Shown: positions 59,011 through 64,000 of the stretch, one piece after another
How positions within the stretch are numbered: position 1 is the first letter of the stretch
Layout of the letters: each line of letters begins with the position of its first letter
From: Xanthostigma xanthostigma
Lineage: Eukaryota > Arthropoda > Insecta > Raphidioptera > Raphidiidae
DNA: 64,000 nucleotides
Assembly (NCBI GenBank): GCA_963575645.1
Contig: OY754466.1
Span: 42,750,001 to 42,814,000, forward strand
Reading direction: 5' to 3'
Notes under the pieces: model-generated
Databases searched by the model: none
Told to the model about the DNA's origin: nothing
Seen by the model: the letters and a program-made list of their open reading frames with translations, nothing else
Made by a program: the position numbers and the translations under genes

Positions 59011-61323
59011 GGTGTAATTTTTTTTTTTTTGGAATTAATCTGGGTACAGTTTTATCCTAAACGTGTGTTTTTCTTTCAAGATTTTTTTTATGACGTAGGT
59101 AATGTTTGGTTGGGGCTCGTATGGATTGATTTCAAATGACTGTATATTTTTGTAAGTAATTATTTATGCAATCGTCCGATAATGTTGACTTTATCGCACA
59201 TAAAACTGTACTGAACGTGATAATTTACAAAATTATAGCCTGCAGCTAAAACAGTAAAAGTTTTTTAGAACACCACCGGCAACAGCGAGATTGCCCGTGT
59301 TTTCATTAAAATTATTATCGAAAGTATATCAGGTCAGGATACACTTGATAAAAAATTACAGCGGCGGAACCTCCTTAAATGGCGTCCTTAAGGTAGAAAA
59401 ATCGTCGAAAATGTGTTTTCCCAGCTTCCCCCATCCTCACCATGTAGCCTAACGTAGCCTCACCAAGGCCTACCCTCCCAGCCCGGATGGAACGTAGCTT
59501 TTTATTACCAAGTCCAGAAGATATTTTGATTGTGCCAAATAAAATACATGAAGAAAATTACGTAGGTTGACTCCTACCCCCTCCCGATCCTTACGTAGCT
59601 CAGCGTAGCTTTCGAATTGATCCCCCCCCCCCTCTTGACCGAGCTACGCGGTTTATGGACGGTCCCCTGCATATTAAATTATTCCAAATGATAGTGAACC
59701 ATGCAATAATGTAAATGCAATAATTAAAAAATATATTCATTATAAAAAGAACAGTTAAATTAATATTTTACGTTTATTTACACACTATTTTAATGTTATT
59801 TCTCTATTAGAATGCAAATTATTCAGTGCGACAAAGTCAAGCGTAATATTGTATGTAGGTAATGTAAACAGTCCAAGAGGTCGCGGTCAAAAATTGTAAA
59901 AATTTAAAGTCTAATATTTTCAGATTAGTTAGATTTTACCGTGCAAATAATGCTTTTTTATCCTGCCTCTATAAAAAAGCTGCTTTTGTCTTAATTTTCA
60001 GTATTTTCAATTTTTTACATTTCATTTATGTAGCAAACTTCACTTATAATTTATAATAGATTATAATATTATGTAGTAGTACATTGTAGCCTGCCTAAGT
60101 GGCTTCCTCAGAGGAAACATCAGAGTGTAGTTTTTTTGGTAATTAGCGTTCCCAGGAACCCAAGCTCGTGTCAGTCGGTCTTGCAGATTCTCTAATACAC
60201 GCAGAGAATCTGATGATTTCAGCTGTTGAGGGTCTATAATCTACAATTTACCTATCTCCCTAATTGGCGACACACATAAATTGAAAAACATTAAAAGCAT
60301 TTTAGTTTACCGCACTAGTGTGTAATTGGTCACATGCATGTAAAGCATATACTGTTGTAAGGCATCAATTTCATAGTAAGTAGGACGAAACAGCAAACTG
60401 TATATCTAGTGTTGTAATGGATTCTACTTCGACGAGTTGTGACATTACGTTTCAAACGAGAGTCAGTGAGTGTTAACAGACACACGAACCGTAATACCAT
60501 TGCGCACGAGGTATACCTGGTATTTTTTTGGCACTTGTCTCCTATAAATAATTGTTTTTCACTTCATTTTTTTAATTTTTGACAGTTCTCTTTTGAACAA
60601 ACGTCACTTTTAATAGGTTATATAAAAAAAAAACAACTGACAAACATTTAATATGAAATGGGTATTGCGCGATCAAATTTATTTTACTTTACCGAACTAG
60701 TGTGTAATGAATCACTTTACACGCCTTTATACATGCATGTACGGGGAAAGCGCAAAAAATAATCTTTCAAATCAATTAAGCAGATGCAATGGTTGTATTG
60801 ATGTGTGTGTGTTTCTACACAGTACACGCGAAAAATCAGTATTCTGCTCGGTCATTTTTTTTTTGAGTCAAAAACACGTTTACTTAAGAAAAGATTTTCA
60901 GAAATAGGTAGTACCGAAACTGATTTTAAAAGAAATTCAATAATTATTCGATTTTAATATACGTTTAATTAACACACAAACACACACCTATTAGAGATAA
61001 TAACATATAATAATTATTATAACCACATCATTAACAGTAATTTAACGATTCTATATAACAGTGTGTGGTTTTTATCAGAAAACGATTTTACATAGTATTT
61101 GTTATTTCCTGTTACAAAAACTATAAATATTAATGCGCTTTATTACTTATAAAGTCATTTAGTGCAGTTTATTAACTTTTTTTGGAATAGTAAATTATTG
61201 AAGTTTAACTTATTATGCGAGTTCGGGCCGTTCGGCGCGTTAAATATTAACAACATTAACGGTGTAACCACGACAACGAAAAACAAACCACATTTTTCTG
61301 TAAACGTCAATTTGTAACATTAA
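59011..61323. other. Intergenic, upstream of boule
   Basis: Holds the repeat at 60078-60250 and GTAGCT-rich repeats with C runs near 59400-59660, probably a mobile-element fragment. No gene is visible. Confidence 0.4.
60078..60250. repeat. Interspersed repeat (SINE-like), copy 2
   Basis: The block order matches 40070-40290: CTCAGAGGAAACA, AATTAGCGTTCCC, TGCAGATTCTCTAATACAC, CAGCTGTTGAG. Confidence 0.5.
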
Positions 61324-61722
61324 TGCTGGGTTGCAAAAAGCACTGCCTCAAAAAAGCTGATTTGAGTATGATCTAGATTCTAGATTGTGACCTCACATAT
61401 TTCTCCATACGAAAAGTGTTGTAGAATTTCAAATCGTGCTTGAAAAATAATTGAATCGATATTTTTTTAAACCGTGTTACATGTATTTGCAATTTTCACT
61501 TCGAAACATTTTTCTACGCATTCTGATCAAAATTTTGCTTGTAATTTGATCGTTTTCAATGTAGGTCAATCGTTTGCTTTTGTGTGAGTACAACCTAATG
61601 TTCTACACGACAGGGAGTTTCTCGACATTATAGACTGCTCGTGCATGTACCTATTAAAAAGTGTAATTAATGATCACAGTGTCAAATCAATATTTTTGAC
61701 ATTGCTTTCTGCAGCCCAACAC
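61324..61722. mobile_element. MITE of the GCTGGGTTGCAG family, copy 3
   Basis: Begins TGCTGGGTTGCAAAAAGC and ends CTTTCTGCAGCCCAACA. Interior blocks shared with the two copies near brm, such as TTTTCTACGCATT and ACAGGGAGTTTC, appear in inverted order, so it lies in the other orientation. Confidence 0.75.
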
Positions 61723-64000
61723 TACAAGTATTTTTTGCGGAAGTTTCACTTCTGTAATGCGTGGTGTAAACATATCAGGGTTTGCCGGGCAGTTCAACCG
61801 TGCAAACTGGCGTTCCAGAATACCATCTATAGCATCAATTTGTAGGACTGTGCGATGTAAGTGTCACTTATGTAGTGTGTACTGTAAGCCACACGATCTT
61901 ACAAGTACACTAAATTCAGACTAACTTTTGAATATTGCATACAAAACACTTCCTCGGAATGTCGCGACACGCATTTTTTTACGTTAAATAAACAGTTAAA
62001 AAACCGAATACGTCTTTCACAAATATAAAACAAAATCCCCAATATAAAAAGTAGCCGGATAAAAACATTTTTAGTGTCCCCCCACTACTAGTATACCATA
62101 ATAATACATTATTGTGATATGTGTGGCCGGATTTAAAAAAAAAATTATTTCGTTATTTAAAATGTTCCATTTGCTTATGTTTTGAAACTATAGAGAACGG
62201 ATAATCGAATTTTCATTTTTTTAAGTATACAGTAACCAAGATGCGCAAAGCTATATTATACTATATTGTATCTCATTTTATCTTATTAAAAGAGAGAGAG
62301 AGATGCCATACTACTTAACTGTCTTTTGATCGTTGAAAAATGTATTTAAAAAATTGTTATTTGTCTTCTGATCATTTTTTCCGAGTGTGAAAGTCTCCAA
62401 ATATTATACGTTTAATTTTAATACAAATATATTTTTTTTACCCCAGGGTCTATGAAACGTTTTTATCGCTGGTGCAATTTACACAGTATTTAAAAAAAAT
62501 ATTAATAATTTTTTTGCTTTTATTTCTACCCGATGTTGTTATCTAATAGGTAATTATTTTTAATTATTTGATGTCTCTAACAGGGAAAAGGCATTATTGA
62601 AATCCCTGATAAAATATTCTGACAGTTCTACCTATTTTATATTAATAAATAACTAAGTTAAATTTTTAACTATAAATATCAAAAAGATACTAGCAAACTA
62701 ACAATCGTCTGTAATAATTAACGATCTAAACGCATGACCTATATAAAAATTGCAAAATTTATTGGGTCATGTTCACATTTTAATAAAAAGAAATCGATTT
62801 TTGCTAAAATCAGCAAAACTGTTATTCTATTGAAACGATAACAATAGTGATAAATTCCGGACATTGTTACAAAAAAAAACACTAAAAAATTGCTCTGCAT
62901 GTTATATTTCGATTTTTTTACATTAATCAACATGCAATTATTTTTAAAGTTAATAATTAAAATTTAAAAAAAATATTTTCTTTACCGAGATCGCTTTGAT
63001 ATAATCTGAATGTAAACGTACTTCACTTAAACTAAATAACAAAATTAAAAATACTTCAGCTGACAACTCTTACAAAACTGACTTTAATTTTAATTTTTTG
63101 CATAGCAATCAGAATACTCCAACAATGATTTAAAAAGTAGGGAAAGCAATTCATTAAATTTTCAAAGTTTTACACACATATTTATCTACTCACAAAACAC
63201 ACAAATTTCATTTAAAAAATAGGTTAAACATGCAATTATACAATAAAACGTAAAGATGTTAACTTTATTTACCGTTTTTTTGTTAATTTCGCTGTTTATG
63301 TCCTTCTGAACGTCGTTAATTTAGCCATTCTAGTCGTTTTTTTAGACAACGACTGTGGCTGAATACTGCAGTTCTATGTAAACTAGTTTATAAATACAAT
63401 ATGGCGACTATACGGAACTAATTTACATTCGAAGTATATAAAATCGATTATACAACGCAATTTTTTAACTTAATTCTCACTTAATTTGCAATAAATTTAT
63501 AACAGAAGAAACTTCAAAGACGCGCGGAACTTGTCTCTTGATGTAACAGCATCTTTTTTAAGAGTTTACTTTAAAATTATCTACATTTTTTGTTGAAATC
63601 GCAAGCAAACTGCTGCATGTAAACTAATACATAAAGTATATCCAGCCAATCAGAGATAAGCATATACTGTATTGATATAGGCTATCTTTTAGTTAGGAGT
63701 GGGACAATTTTATTTCCGGGTCCAATATTTCAGATTTAAATGAAAGTCCTTCTAAAAAATATAAGAAATGTTTGATTTTATAGACTGAATTTTATATTTC
63801 ATTATGATTTCAAAGGCAATTTCCGATAACCTTCTCAGTTCCTGCATAGGTACATAAAATTGTCTACTTTCATCACAATTTCTCACTATTTTCCCACGAT
63901 AAAATCGTACATATAAATAAACAAGAAAATATGAATTGAAGACGATACGCATGATGCCAGTGACTACTGCTACCTAGATTTATCGAAAAAAAGACGTTTA
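61723..64000. other. Intergenic, no gene recognised
   Basis: AT-rich to the window end, with an (AG)n tract near 62291-62303. No exon, RNA gene or clear inverted-repeat element was found. Confidence 0.5.

Noticed and set aside
1..64000. A novel multi-gene defence, biosynthetic or toxin system
   Set aside because: Only four genes are supported and they belong to known cellular families; what is unusual here is gene structure and mobile DNA, not a new operon-like system.

Overview
The window is AT-rich metazoan nuclear DNA, almost certainly from a non-dipteran insect. Genes are split by GT-AG introns, intergenic DNA is packed with small inverted-repeat DNA transposons, and the two best-recognised proteins (Brahma and Boule) have insect-type sequence. 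I see no bacterial, plasmid, phage or CRISPR content. The species cannot be named from the sequence alone.

Left part (1-15566): the 5' half of brahma (brm), the SWI/SNF ATPase gene, lies on the minus strand. It starts with ATG at 15555, and five coding exons are visible down to 3785. They encode the Gly/Pro/His-rich N-terminus and the QLQ domain. The HSA, ATPase and bromodomain exons must lie left of the window. A complete six-exon inositol monophosphatase gene (5851-9907, plus strand) sits inside the 6.3-kb third coding intron of brm, in the opposite orientation. Its introns in turn hold mobile elements.

Middle (15567-36869): a two-exon coiled-coil gene (16943-17924, plus), tentatively an augmin HAUS7-like subunit, starts 1.4 kb from brm in head-to-head arrangement. 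Beyond it lies about 19 kb with no convincing gene. This stretch holds hAT, PIF/Harbinger-like and TA-target foldback elements, including a 2.06-kb element with terminal inverted repeats of about 0.45 kb (30506-32562).

Right part (36870-57167): boule (bol), a DAZ-family RNA-binding protein gene, is on the minus strand over 20 kb with six coding exons. The RRM is split over exons 2 and 3. Its large introns carry nested transposons. The last exon does not join the fifth in frame by the strongest splice sites, so the C-terminus is unresolved. From 57168 to 64000 lies the boule upstream region, with repeats only.

The rest is mobile DNA: six elements with exact target-site duplications of 8 bp (hAT; five found) or 3 bp (PIF/Harbinger-like; one), many TA-flanked Tc1/mariner- or pogo-like MITEs, Helitron-type elements (one carrying a degenerate tRNA-Lys-like sequence), tRNA-derived SINEs, and tandem repeats inside foldback elements. 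Exon limits and element ends were read by eye from splice signals, reading frame, inverted repeats and flanking duplications. Family names rest on motif recognition, not on searches.
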